Shown piece by piece: positions 49,610-59,170 of a stretch of DNA of 64,000 nucleotides. Location of the stretch: contig JABJUM010000066.1 of NCBI GenBank assembly GCA_016169955.1, forward strand, positions 248,001 to 312,000, written 5' to 3'. Source of the DNA: Phytophthora vignae f. sp. vignae. Lineage: Eukaryota; Oomycota; Peronosporomycetes; Peronosporales; Peronosporaceae. Under the pieces are notes generated by a model, which was not told the DNA's origin, searched no databases, and saw only the letters and a list, made by a program, of their open reading frames with translations. Each line of letters starts with the position of its first letter. Position 1 is the stretch's first letter. A program made the position numbers and the translations under genes.

Positions 49610-49757
49610 GATTATGTTATTTTATGTGTGCGTTGCGCGTATATGATATGTCTTTATATACTTTATACTTTTATCTATCAGGATCAACTCACTTTTTATG
49701 AGTTTTGAAAGTCAACCCGAGAAAAAAAAAGTTTGCAGCTTCTCCATAAGCGCGGAC

Positions 49758-51030
49758 CTAAATACTCAATGGTGCGGTAGTAATACCGTCAGCGAGAACT
49801 ACTCGTTTATCGTACCAATGTGTAAGACCTGTTTTACACTGCTCATAAGTAACGATACCATTGGTTACCTTGTCGATGCGAAAGCCTCGATTAGTAGCCT
49901 TGAGTGTAACTCGATCCTTGACAACTGACTCAAAGCCCTGTTGGTTCAAGATGTCAGCGTTGCGATTACCTCCCTGTTGAACTCCTTTAGCAGAAGTCTT
50001 AACTTTGTGACCTACATCGGGAAGATAGCAATGATAATTCTTTGATGATAGGCTCACCATAGCATCGCCGCGCCATTCCTCTTTGAATAGACCGGGCGTG
50101 CGTCGATCATACGCTGCAACTTCCTTATTGTAGTCACGCGGAAACCAATCGTATTTGTGTTGGTTGAAGTGATCAATAAGTTCTGGTTTAATTAGATTCT
50201 CGAATGGCTTGTCATCACTGAAAGCAATATAAGCGGAATCCGTATCCATTTCTTGATACTGGAAGTCACTGCGGTCGAAGTAGAAGTCAATGCAGTCGTA
50301 GTAAAACTCGGGCATGCGTAGCTTGGCAAGCTGGTAGATAGCAATAGACACGTGAATTGGATTGTTAAACTTGATACGTCGCTTCCGAAGACTAACCTGG
50401 TAAGACCCTTCAAGCTCAACAACATCATGGAAATTCTGTTTTTCAACAATATCTCTAACAGACTTAGCATCATCCAGGTATTTGACTTCCTTATGCTTGG
50501 TTTTATCCATGCCAGATCGCCCAAATGGCGTGTTACCAACTAGCTTCATCATCTCAGCAATCATAGCCTTAGACGCATCCTTATCACCATCGCGTCGCGC
50601 GTCTGACACTTTATTGGCGAATAGTTCAAACGGGCGGTGTGAGCTGGCCTTGACAAATGAGTATGTCTTCGTAACAACAAGTCCGTGAGCTAGGTACCAT
50701 TTCAAAAGCGGTGTATAGATAAGGATTTTTTCACCAAAGTAAGAGCCAATAAGCTTGTGTGATTTGCTTGGTTTACGTTCAATATCCTTTGCATGATTGA
50801 ACATATATTCACCAATAATGTCCTCGCGGGATGTATCAATCTCACCTTTTTGAAGATTGGGGTCATCTCACTAAAGTACTCCTTGAGGTATTCTGGTGTC
50901 TCAATGTCGCATTCAAGGAAGCCGAAGATCTTGTCTGATTGGATATCATCAATAATGCTTTCGTAAGCTTCGATAGAGGTTAAACGTCCGCATGGCATTT
51001 CATTAGCTAGAGCCCATAGATAGAGACAGT
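49758..51030 (-). pseudogene. B-family DNA polymerase, C-terminal (palm/thumb) half
   Basis: Continues the polymerase broken at 45879. From about 51025 it reads LYLWALANEMPCGR (second half of motif A), then shifts frame by one base near 50840. It goes on as TSREDIIGEYMFNHAKDIERKPS, motif B MMKLVGNTPFGRSGMD, motif C MDTDSAYIAFSDD (the two catalytic Asp), and a KxY-like KNYHCYLP block, ending at 49758. All palm motifs are present, so the polymerase was functional before the inversion, frameshift and nonsense changes. Confidence 0.85.
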
Positions 51031-51035
51031 TTACA

Positions 51036-52617
51036 AGAGGAACAGACACGGGTAATGACCAACGATGGGATCAGTCAAGTTTGATATGGCTATTACGATT
51101 AAACCAAGCTAAGTTAAACGAAGCCAATATCATCATTCATCCTGTGTATGATGCAGGGTCTACCGTAACATCAGACAAAGCACCAAAGCTTTTCAAACTA
51201 CAGTAAAAACTAAATGGATCAAAACCGGACGAACTTCAGGCTATTCGGATTAAAACAAATGAAAACAATCCAACTATTCTGAAGTTAATAAATTGGAGCG
51301 AGACTGTTAAGTCAATACTTGGTAAAGCTAAAAAGAACGGAATCGATATAAATTTTGACCGCGTTGGGTACAAGGAAGTCAAGGCAAATAAGAATAGGTG
51401 TAAACCTGCTAATGAGTTATTTACCGCTGCACCTGGGGTTTCAGTTGGTACAGCTAAGTCTGATATTCGTTACAAAGTGGACATCCCTGCTAGTGACGCA
51501 AAGCGCTTCATAACTGACTTTCTTAAAGAGGCGCATGATAGGGATGGTATTGTTCCAATCAAGCTTCCGCCTGTAATTGTTAGGAAAGACAAGGCTAAAG
51601 AGCATCGGAATTATTATCTTGCATGGTATCCAGCTGCTAATACGTTACGGATCAGAGATGGGTCTAAGAAAAACGATTCAATCATCAAAAGTAATTAGCT
51701 CTTCTTCAGCCATATTGAGTGGACTTACACGCTGGACATCCTTATTGAGGTTATGGAGGTTCTACGAAAAGAGCTCGACAACGTAGATAACATTACTTGG
51801 GCGCAAGACAAAACCATCAGAAACACACTCGCACTGTTTGAAGAGGTGGCACTGAAAAATGGGATTAAGGCTATCAAATACAAGACTGGCTCACGACATA
51901 ACCCTGTAACAAGTTGATGACCCCGATGATATGGATGTTGTAGAAGATTTTAGTAACCGTCAAAATGATCGAGCTGTCAAGAAAACTATGAACGACATGC
52001 TTAATCAACTTAGCGGAAGCGGGCTTAAAGGACGCGGTCTAAGAGGCGCAGGTTTGCTTCCAGGCGGCCAGTCTATACCTAACAAAAAGCCAAAAGGAGC
52101 ACCTGTCTACGCAAATATCAAACGCGCAGGCAACGGACGATACAACCTTAACGATATTCAGGGGACAGCTCTAGCGAGTGCTTTCATCTACAAACAGATT
52201 GGAAGTAAGTATATTCGTATCCCTGAACTAAATAATCAGGTTTTATACATAGTGAGGCCATCGCGAGAAAAGATGGGACCAAGACGTGACATCAGCAAGG
52301 AGCTTGCTGAAATGCTAAAGGATCTTGTATATAACCAAAACATTAGTCAAGCTGCGTATGACAAACTACCTATTGAAGATCAGATGCTGTTCAAGGAAAT
52401 CCTACGCATCACTCATATCCAGCACGTGTTTAGAGATGAGCTTCCTGACCCTCTTGGTGACCTAAGAATGGAATACGACAAGCTTAAAGGCGAGGTAATG
52501 CTTGGCAATGACAATCCTGATCTGATGAAGCAGCTTAAAATCGTAACAGTTGACATGTACTCTAACAAGCTAATAAGTGATTCTGAATTTAAGGACATTA
52601 TTGTTCGTCTAATATAG
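51036..52617 (+). pseudogene. Structural protein of Maverick 2, C-terminal half
   Basis: Counterpart of the N-terminal half at 45880-46736. From 51036 it is degraded, with in-frame stops near 51206, 51697 and 51917. Recognisable pieces are KPANELFTAAPGVSVGTAKSDIRYKV and DILIEVMEVLRKELDNVDN. The last 228 residues (51931-52617) are open. Two adjacent adenain-type sites LKGRG and LRGAG lie at nt 52024-52053, followed by YNLNDIQGTALASAFIYKQIGSKY, MGPRRDISKELAEMLKDLVYNQ and GEVMLGNDNPDLMKQLK. Similarity to residues 470-658 of the element 1 protein is high and gapless in long stretches. Confidence 0.8.
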
Positions 52618-52623
52618 AGCACC

Positions 52624-52908
52624 ATGTTAGTTTTAGACACAAAACAAATCGCAAAACGCGGTGGGTTGTATAACCTGCACGCTGACCAAAACTTAGCGGA
52701 GCTAAAGTCAATCATGAAAGACCTGATCGTGAAGGAACGCTCGCCTAGTCAGACCCCTGCAGTATGGGCAAGCGATCGAACTGAATACTCGAAAAAAAAT
52801 GCGTCAACGCAGACTGAAGCAGTAACACCATCGCCTAGTGGTGGGCGTGTCTGGGCGTACGGACCGCGTAAAAAGAAGGCGCCTACTGTGAAGACTTTCG
52901 CGCTTTAG
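52624..52908 (+). CDS. Small Maverick protein (94 aa), paralogue of 36539-36748
   Basis: Begins 6 bp after the structural gene stop, the same tight linkage as in element 1. Shared core NLAELKSIMKDLIVKE and end KKKAPTVKTFAL; an extra Ser/Thr/Pro linker (TQTEAVTPSPSGG) accounts for the greater length. No known family. The conserved pairing with the structural gene suggests a joint role in the particle. Confidence 0.7.
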   Translation: MLVLDTKQIAKRGGLYNLHADQNLAELKSIMKDLIVKERSPSQTPAVWASDRTEYSKKNASTQTEAVTPSPSGGRVWAYGPRKKKAPTVKTFAL

Positions 52909-52913
52909 TGTTG

Positions 52914-53165
52914 CTACCATAGAAATTCTCTTGCCAGCATTCCAGCAGGACCATTATTGTGTTGATGTCTCGCTAAGTAGCGTTGCTTTCGATTCCAATC
53001 ATTGTGGTCTAAGTATGCATAAAGCTTTAAAGGAGTTGAGTCTCGATAATGCTGATATCGTGTATCGCCGAAGTTGACATTCATAAACCTTCTGCCGTTG
53101 ATTATAACGTCAGCGGCATATTTTTTATGCTTCTGCTTACTTCTTCGAATATCAAGAACTTCCAT
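52914..53165 (-). CDS. DUF5754-like small protein (83 aa)
   Basis: Pattern KQKHKKYAADVIINGRRF-x-NVNFGD-x-x-Y-x-HYRDST ... YLDHNDWNRKQRYLARH ... LW. It matches small proteins widespread in large DNA viruses of algae and protists (basic start, FG(D/S)xxY, D-x-x-R-x-x-YxxRH, final LW). Function unknown in the family. No counterpart is seen at the same place in element 1, where the hairpin-rich spacer lies instead. It is convergent with the preceding gene, with the stops 6 bp apart. Confidence 0.6.
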   Translation of the reverse strand: MEVLDIRRSKQKHKKYAADVIINGRRFMNVNFGDTRYQHYRDSTPLKLYAYLDHNDWNRKQRYLARHQHNNGPAGMLAREFLW

Positions 53166-53173
53166 TTCTATAG

Positions 53174-55192
53174 TTAATCAGAGACAATTGCTCTTAGTTC
53201 ATCTAGTTCGGCTTTATAATTTGCTTCAATTACATCTAATCTTTTCAACACATCTTGCAAGCATTTATGCAACAGACACGCAATCTTTGGATAATCCAGT
53301 GTTAATTGAACTCCATCAATATCTCCATCTTGCTCTGCTTTAAGCGATTCATTTTCGATAAATGATATACACTCTACGCTATATCTAGCAACATCCTGAG
53401 CAATGTAACCAAGCTCCTTTTTATTGGGCGTTGATCGATATGAAAACAGTTTTGGATTCACGTTTTGTACAAATTCAGTAGTATCGGTTATGTCTTCGAT
53501 ATTGATCTTCAGACGACGATCACTTGTTGTAATATAAGAGCCAGCGGATACTAAAATGGAATTAGATGACCTGATGCTTACTGCTATCGATGCTAATGGA
53601 CCTATAGTGAACGTCGTCTGAGATTTGGTCAATGCACCATAACCCAGGCCAGCAGCATCGATAGTCTGGCTTACAGAGCCGCTAACGTCCAAAACTGAGT
53701 TCGCGGGGGAAGTAGTTCCAACTCCGAGTCTTCCTCCTGAAGTCAATATCATTTGAGTTGTGTTATTGGTTCCAAATCTCAGTTATATTTCCTAGCCATG
53801 TAGAGTTCGTAGAAGTACTCTTAGTACCGTTATGCACTTCGATTTGGAATTGTAGTGGCGTAGCATTCGAACCTTGAAAAAACAGCATCGAGTATAGTTG
53901 CCATCAAGATAATTAGTACCATCTCCGGTAATTCTTAGGTATTCCGTTGATGCTGGCGTAGAGGAGCCGATACCAAGCTCAGTTAACGCTCCGACTGTGG
54001 TTATGACAGGTTGGTTACCGTAGCCTAAGAAGCCATTGATTTTCTTAGTCGAATCGACCGTGAGATCACCATTACTGATCGAAACATTGCCAGACTCGTT
54101 GATGCGAATGATTTCAGTTAGAGCTCCTGCAGTTGTTGTTGTTAACCGTTGATTGACTGTTAGGTATCCTATTCCATTACTTCCGGATCGAGTAAAAATA
54201 ATGCTCGATCCTCCTGTAGCGGATGCAATAGAGTTGGATGTAATGCCAAATGTAATTCCTACTGAGTCACCGGCATTCGATGTTGATTTACGAATCAGTA
54301 ATCCGTATGCATTCATAGTCGAGCTAACTGTTGGATTAGTAGTATTAATGATATCAAGCGTTGCTAACGATCCAATGCTTGTAATATTAGGTTGGGAAGC
54401 GTTTGTGAGAGTGCCAGATATATTACCTGAGCAATTTACAGCGGTTAGAGTACCTAGGCTGGTGATATTTGGTTGATCGGCGGTTGTTAGCGTTCCTGAA
54501 ATCGATCCGGCTGCGAGAGTGTTAAGCCCAGTAAGCGTTCTTGATGCTCCTGAAAAAGTTAGATTACCTGCAATAGTCAATCCGGTCAGTGTTCCTAGAC
54601 TGGTAATGTTAGGCTGTGCTGCCGTCGCTATTGTACCTGATATGTTTCCTGAACAATTTAACGAAGTTAAAGTCCCGAGAGAGGTAATATTTGGTTGCGC
54701 CGCTGTCGCTATTGTACCTGATATGTTTCCACTCACGGCTAGTGATGACAGCGTTCCAAGTGATGTAATATTTGGTTGAGCAGCTGTTTGAAGCGTGCCT
54801 GTCAGCGACGTTGCTGATAACGAGCTGATTCCTGAAACATTATTTGATCCATCAAGTACCAAAGCTTTGTTTAGATACGCTGTTCCAGGCGTTATCCCTA
54901 TAACGTAAGACGGTGCGCCTGATACCGCTGCTCCATTGACTGTCAAACTACTACAACTAAGAGCCCCAATTCCACTGATATCACACCCCGCTCCAGGCAC
55001 AAGAGCTATGCCAGGTGTTGCTGTTCCTTGCGTGATACCTGTAATGTAACTTAAGCGATAGTCGTTCCGACTAAGATACAGTGTTTGAGCGTAGGCATAC
55101 GTTAGGAATCCACTCTGATCCAGAGACAAATAAAACGCAGGATTGTATGTTGAAGAATCAAATAGAGGCTGGGGATAAGCAAATCCAGACAT
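53174..55192 (-). pseudogene. Tail-fibre-like protein of Maverick 2, frame-broken
   Basis: The first part (55192-53792) has the anchor STYNPAFYLSLDQSGFLTYAYAQTLYLSRNDYRLSYITGITQGTA shared with element 1, then at least six repeats of the type G-T-x-x-T-A-A-Q-P-N-I-T-S-L-G-T-L-x-x-L-x-x-(S/A)-G-N. A frame break near 53880 and another near 53770 separate it from the C-terminal S74-type part (53752-53174): TSDRRLKINIEDITDTTEFVQNVNPKLFSYR, LGYIAQDVA, and a long final helix. It was a complete self-processing fibre of about 670 residues before the breaks. The gene is divergent from the ATPase, as in element 1. Confidence 0.8.
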
Positions 55193-55220
55193 TTTTATTC
55201 ACAGATTATATATGTTATAA

Positions 55221-55300
55221 GATAACTGGAAATCTCTGATTTCATATATAGAGTACATTAGATAACTGGAAATCTCTGATTTCATATATAGAGTATATTA
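55221..55300. promoter_or_regulatory. Duplicated 40-bp promoter unit between fibre and ATPase
   Basis: Two adjacent copies of 40 bp (55221-55260 and 55261-55300), differing at one base, each containing TTTCATATATAGAGTA. The second copy ends 2 bp before the ATPase start. The near identity of the two copies contrasts with decay of the genes, so the duplication is young or selected. Confidence 0.65.
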
Positions 55301-55302
55301 AA

Positions 55303-56000
55303 ATGAGTGGTATTCCGAATTACGATGATGCTATACCTAAGAAATATCGCAATGCTGCTGTCAAGACTATCCCTGATCTAGACATTAAGAGTTTATTTCG
55401 AATGCTAATCCTTGGCCCAAGCTACTCCGGTAAGACGAACTTATCTCTGTTTCTATTAAAGCATTCCCCTAACGTGTTTGCCCATCTCCATATCATTGCT
55501 AGAAACCCTGATCAGCCTATTTATCAATATTTGAAGGAAAAACTGGATGGATTCATCACATTTTACGACCAGCCTCCAAACGTAGATGCTGTCAGGCGAA
55601 CGTCAATCAACAGTAAGAAAATCGAATTGGTTCTAATTGACGACTACGGGGCTGATAAGCTCTTACAAAAAATGTGTTTAGCGGCTTCTTCATTAGAGGT
55701 CGTCATCATCTGTTGAGTACAATTTTTATTACGCATTCATATTTTGCTACTGATAAGCTTCTGAGGCTTAACTCAGAATATGTTGCTATCCTAAAAGCTA
55801 ACTCAAAACGAGATTTAGAAATGGTTGTTCGTGACTTCAATATTCGCGGCGTAACTGAAAAGTCGATACTCCACTACTACAACCAAGCTACGAGTCAGGT
55901 AGGTCAAATGTTACTAGTAGATTCGGTGAAAAGCCAGCTCAGATATAACTTCAACAGGGTCATAGACACTGACGAAAAAAACAATGAGGATGAGGATTAA
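55303..56000 (+). pseudogene. DNA-packaging ATPase of Maverick 2, one frameshift
   Basis: Same family as 33176-33859. Walker A is GPSYSGKTN (canonical GxxxxGKT) and Walker B is IELVLIDDYGAD. The frame changes at about 55670 in an A6 run (TTACAAAAAATG), after which FFIRGRHHLLSTIFITHSYFATDKLLRLNSEYVAILKAN and the C-terminus continue to 56000. A single extra or missing A would restore one frame, so an assembly error in the A-run is possible. The acidic tail TDEKNNEDED is not in the element 1 protein. Confidence 0.8.
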
Positions 56001-56076
56001 GAGTGTCGCTGCTCAATCATGATATATTTATTAGTATTTATCGCTTAAATATGATTTCACAAATATACTCTGAACC

Positions 56077-56276
56077 ATGGCCTCATTTGTAAAGCTCGAT
56101 TCAACTAATCTTGTTCAGAATAATTTAAACAATACCTGGCGGTATGAATTTGCTGGATAATCTGTGAGCTTTAAGAACAATGACATTGCTATTCAGTCAA
56201 TTAGTCTCTACTGTTCCGATTTTAATATAGACAGTTTAGCGTTTTCCAATAATAGCTTTCAGATAGAAGTTCCAAC
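56077..56276 (+). pseudogene. Minor capsid (penton-like) protein of Maverick 2, truncated
   Basis: The first about 67 residues: MASFVKLDSTNLVQNNLNNTWRYEFAG, a TAA stop, then SVSFKNNDIAIQSISLYCSDFNIDSLAFSNNSFQIEVPT. It aligns gap-free with the start of 32259-33161 (LRYEFPGSSVEF ... SINMYNSQFNIDSSAYGNNSFKISMPT). Similarity ends abruptly at about 56276 where unrelated GC-rich sequence begins, marking the insertion of the retroelement. There are two defects: the internal stop and the truncation. Confidence 0.8.
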
Positions 56277-56280
56277 TGTC

Positions 56281-57324
56281 GTGTAGGAAAACACGAGTTT
56301 ACGAGTCCCCGCCCTATCAACCGAAGTCTTTAGGACGAGCCCTACCAACAACACACGCCTACCCCGAAAGGTCGGCGGATATGTCGGGATAATAAACCTG
56401 AAGACCAGGTCCGATCCCTTATACGGGCTGGAATGTGCCTCCCTGTGTGCTGTGGGTCCGGTAGGTTACCCTTTGATTCAAATATAAGAGCACCCTTAGC
56501 CACGAGCTACGGCTAGGATGCAATGTGCAATACGTGCTTTCGCACTAAACCTCTGTGGTCCCTCAGAAAGGAAGGGTACCAGGCCAATCGAAGCCTCTTA
56601 CAGGGGCGCCGGGGCGAAGCCTCGGCTAGAAGTCAAATATACTGGGGGGTCCTCGCCTCACGCCCAGCCAAACGTACAACTGTACACAGAGGTCTCTACT
56701 ACCTCTTAACACTCGGCCACCTACTCACTCTTGGCCTTACCAGGATGAACACTCGGTCAATGTACCTTATGCTCACCGGCAGACATACCCCGTGTCGGCC
56801 GAGCGTATCCAGACTCTACAGCTAAGCGAAGACTTACCGGTAGACGGACTTGACCCTTGTGTGGCTTCGGGGGGAAATTCTGCTCTCTGTTTAATGTTAG
56901 AGGCCGTGAGGCCTCCCCTATAACTAATCCCTAATGTCTATACAAATATCAAGTGTGGACCGAGCTTTCGAGCTGATCTCACAACCGGACGATACCTCGC
57001 CCTAAATCCGAACTCCTACTGGGCATAAATGTACCCACTATGAAACTTCGGAGGCCCCGGCAGGCGGTTTATTATGACCCGCCGAGACTCTCCTGTCACT
57101 CCGTAGTCTCCATCAATCACCGTGGCACTCAAACGCGGGGAATGTGTCCGGCCAATCAGAGTCCTCGGCTAGCCATCATCCGCAGGTTCAAGACAGTTAG
57201 GCCTCGGTCGGAACTCGTCCGGCCACGGCCATTTCCCGATCTCACAGCGGCCCCCCAACTCGGCCCGAGCCGTCCCAAGTGGTGAGTGCCGTGTTGCCTT
57301 CGTACTTCTCCGTCCGTCGTCGTC
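56281..57324 (+). repeat. Candidate LTR or 5' region, no gene
   Basis: About 1 kb without a believable gene. It starts with TG at the junction with Maverick 2 and is followed by the start codon of the spliced gene at 57325. The region has no long frame with protein character. It is the best place for an LTR, but its CA end is not identified. Confidence 0.35.
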
Positions 57325-58191
57325 ATGCAGTCGTCTGGTGGCCCTGGAAGCGCGCCGCCCTTCACCTTCCCGGACCTTGGTCCAATCACGCAGGTGAGTC
57401 TTCGTGTGGCGTACTTGCTTGCTGTTCTGACTCGCTTCATCATCTAACCGTCTTCAACTTGATTCATCTTGCTGCAGAACGCTCAGCTCCTCGGGCCCAT
57501 GGGCCATCCCATCGACACATCGGCTCCGACCTCGGAGGCTTCGGCGGTGCCAACTCCCGCCTCTGCATCAGCAAGCGGGGTGCCCCGACGGCCCCAGGCT
57601 TCGGATGCTGTCTCCGCGCCGTCTGCGTCATTGTCTGGCACTGCTGGCAGCGCCGGTGCTGCTTCGTCACCAACTCCCGCCTCTGCAGGTGCACGCGGGG
57701 TGGCGAGCTGTCTCCAGGCTGCGCCTCAGGTTGCCTCTGGTCAAGCTTCGGCTGTCCGCGTTGGGGAGGTTTCGGCTTCGAGTGCAGTGGCTTCGACGTT
57801 GCCAACTCCTGCTCTGCCGTCTGCTCGCGGGGCTTCGTCGAGCCCTGAGTTCACTCAGCTGATCCCTCGGCCTTCACCCGACTCGAGTCCACTGCGCGAG
57901 GCTTCGTCAAGTGCTACCCACTTCTGCCGCATTGGCAACCCACAGCTTGCTGCTCCGCGCGAGCCTTCGGGTCTCTCTCCACTTCCTTCAGCGCAAGCGC
58001 TTGCGGTAGAAGACATTGTGCACGCAGAGGTTTCTACAGCGGTGGGCGATCTTCGTGCGACGATGGAACTTCGTTTCGCAGACCTCGCTCACTTGATGGT
58101 GGGCCTGGTGCGTCACCCTCCAATTCGGGTTGACTACGAGCTCGATCAGCGTCTCGAACAGGCTCAGACCCTCGGTGAGGTTGTGGTATAG
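57325..58191 (+). CDS. Ala/Ser/Pro-rich retroelement-associated protein with one intron
   Basis: Exon 1 57325-57393 (MQSSGGPGSAPPFTFPDLGPITQ), GT-AG intron 57394-57477 (GTGAGT ... TTGCTGCAG), exon 2 57478-58191; about 260 residues. The bulk is low-complexity A/S/P/V with three imperfect repeats of PTPASAS...GARGVA. The end is folded and helical (ALAVEDIVHAEVSTAVGDLRATMELRFADLAHLMVGLVRH). A similar composition and GPITQ-x-QLLG-x-MG opening is common in gag-like proteins of Phytophthora repeats. It may originally have continued into 59171-61937, with the 1-kb stretch between them as an insertion. Confidence 0.5.
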
Positions 58192-59170
58192 CGCCCCGCG
58201 ATGAGAACGAGTTAGGCGGCGGGGAGAAGGCGCCGCGGTGATGGCACTCGACGCGACGTATGGAACTCGACGCGGTTGATGGGGCGCGACGCGCTGGAGA
58301 TGGACGGGAAAGCCGACGAGGGTGATGGGCTATGGGACACGGCGGCAGAATCCAGTCTGACGCGTAATCACCGACCAGAGTCACGTCTCTGTGAAACGCG
58401 CCGACCCTAACTCCCGCCGAGCAAAACCCGCCGAGCCAAAACGCGCCAAGCCAAAACGCGCCGAGCAAAACGCGCCGAGCAAAACGCGCCGAGCCCAGAC
58501 CCAGCCGAGCAAAACGCGTCGAGGTAAGACCTTGATTACGTTACGCAAATCAGGTTGAAGAACGGTAGTGCAAGCACGACAGGCGCAAGGATAGGCGTAG
58601 GCTGGTAGGCTTAGCAAGCACGAAGTAGGGAGTAGCCAGTAGCAAGGACATAGGATAGGGTAAGGACTCAGTCCCGAAATTTCTCTGAACCACAAAGACC
58701 TCCAGTCTTCCCTCCGGTTCCAGGGGAACCACCAAGCGCCGGCAAGCAGAGCCGCCCCGATATCGCGGCCCCCCGTCGTTTGTTGGCTCGGGTACTCAAC
58801 CCCCCACAGACCCGTGCTGAAATAAAGGCACGTTAAACGTATACCGTTTAGGTGGGCGCCCGATAACGCGCTGCCTAGGCGAAGGACCGCACTGGCCTGA
58901 TAACCGCCGTGCACAAGACCCCGTGTAGGCCCGATAACGCCACACAAGCCCCAGGAAACGCCGGCCTGATAACGCCGACGACGGAAACGCCAAGGAAACG
59001 CCGGCCCGATAACGCCGCACGCCCAAGGCTCGACGCCCTACGACAAGGAACAAGCGTCAACCAAGAACCCCCCAACTCTGAAGCCTGCGAAGACTTGGGC
59101 TCTATATTCGAAGATACGCTACTCCAACAACCGGGAAATTAATTGCTCGGCGCGACCGCGATCCAGACGC
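58192..59170. repeat. GC-rich interruption with short direct repeats
   Basis: About 980 bp between two plus-strand coding blocks. It contains a 14-15 bp tandem unit GCCGAGCAAAACGC/GCCGAGCCAAAACGC (58417-58520, about eight copies). A second unit GCCCGATAACGCC/GCCTGATAACGCC is repeated about five times at 58856-59015. Possible TG...CA ends exist (TGTGGTATAG near 58183, CTCCAACA near 59132), but no matching target duplication, so a solo LTR is only one possibility. Confidence 0.4.

Larger units (their letters stand above)
41761..56276 (+). mobile_element. Maverick/Polinton element 2 (inverted segment, right end cut)
   Basis: At least 14.5 kb with polymerase, integrase, structural protein, fibre, ATPase and penton in the same relative order as element 1 but on the opposite strand. 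Proteins are clearly related yet far from identical, so this is a different lineage rather than a recent copy. A segment of about 5.15 kb (about 45880-51030) is inverted. The right end is lost: the penton gene stops at about 56276 where the retroelement begins. Capsid, protease and pVI-like genes of this copy are not in the window. The left end is uncertain (41.76-41.85 kb). Confidence 0.85.

Noticed and set aside
23980..56276. A single giant-virus insertion
   Set aside because: Every hallmark gene is Maverick-type (protein-primed-type polymerase, chromo-integrase, adenain-type protease, small ATPase) and the duplicated gene sets are mirror images; no large-virus genes such as RNA polymerase or capping enzyme are present.
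56518..57285. Short plus-strand frames
   Set aside because: No protein character; the area is better explained as LTR or untranslated retroelement sequence.
58192..59170. Solo LTR with defined ends
   Set aside because: TG and CA candidates exist but no matching target duplication could be found, so only an unspecified interruption is reported.
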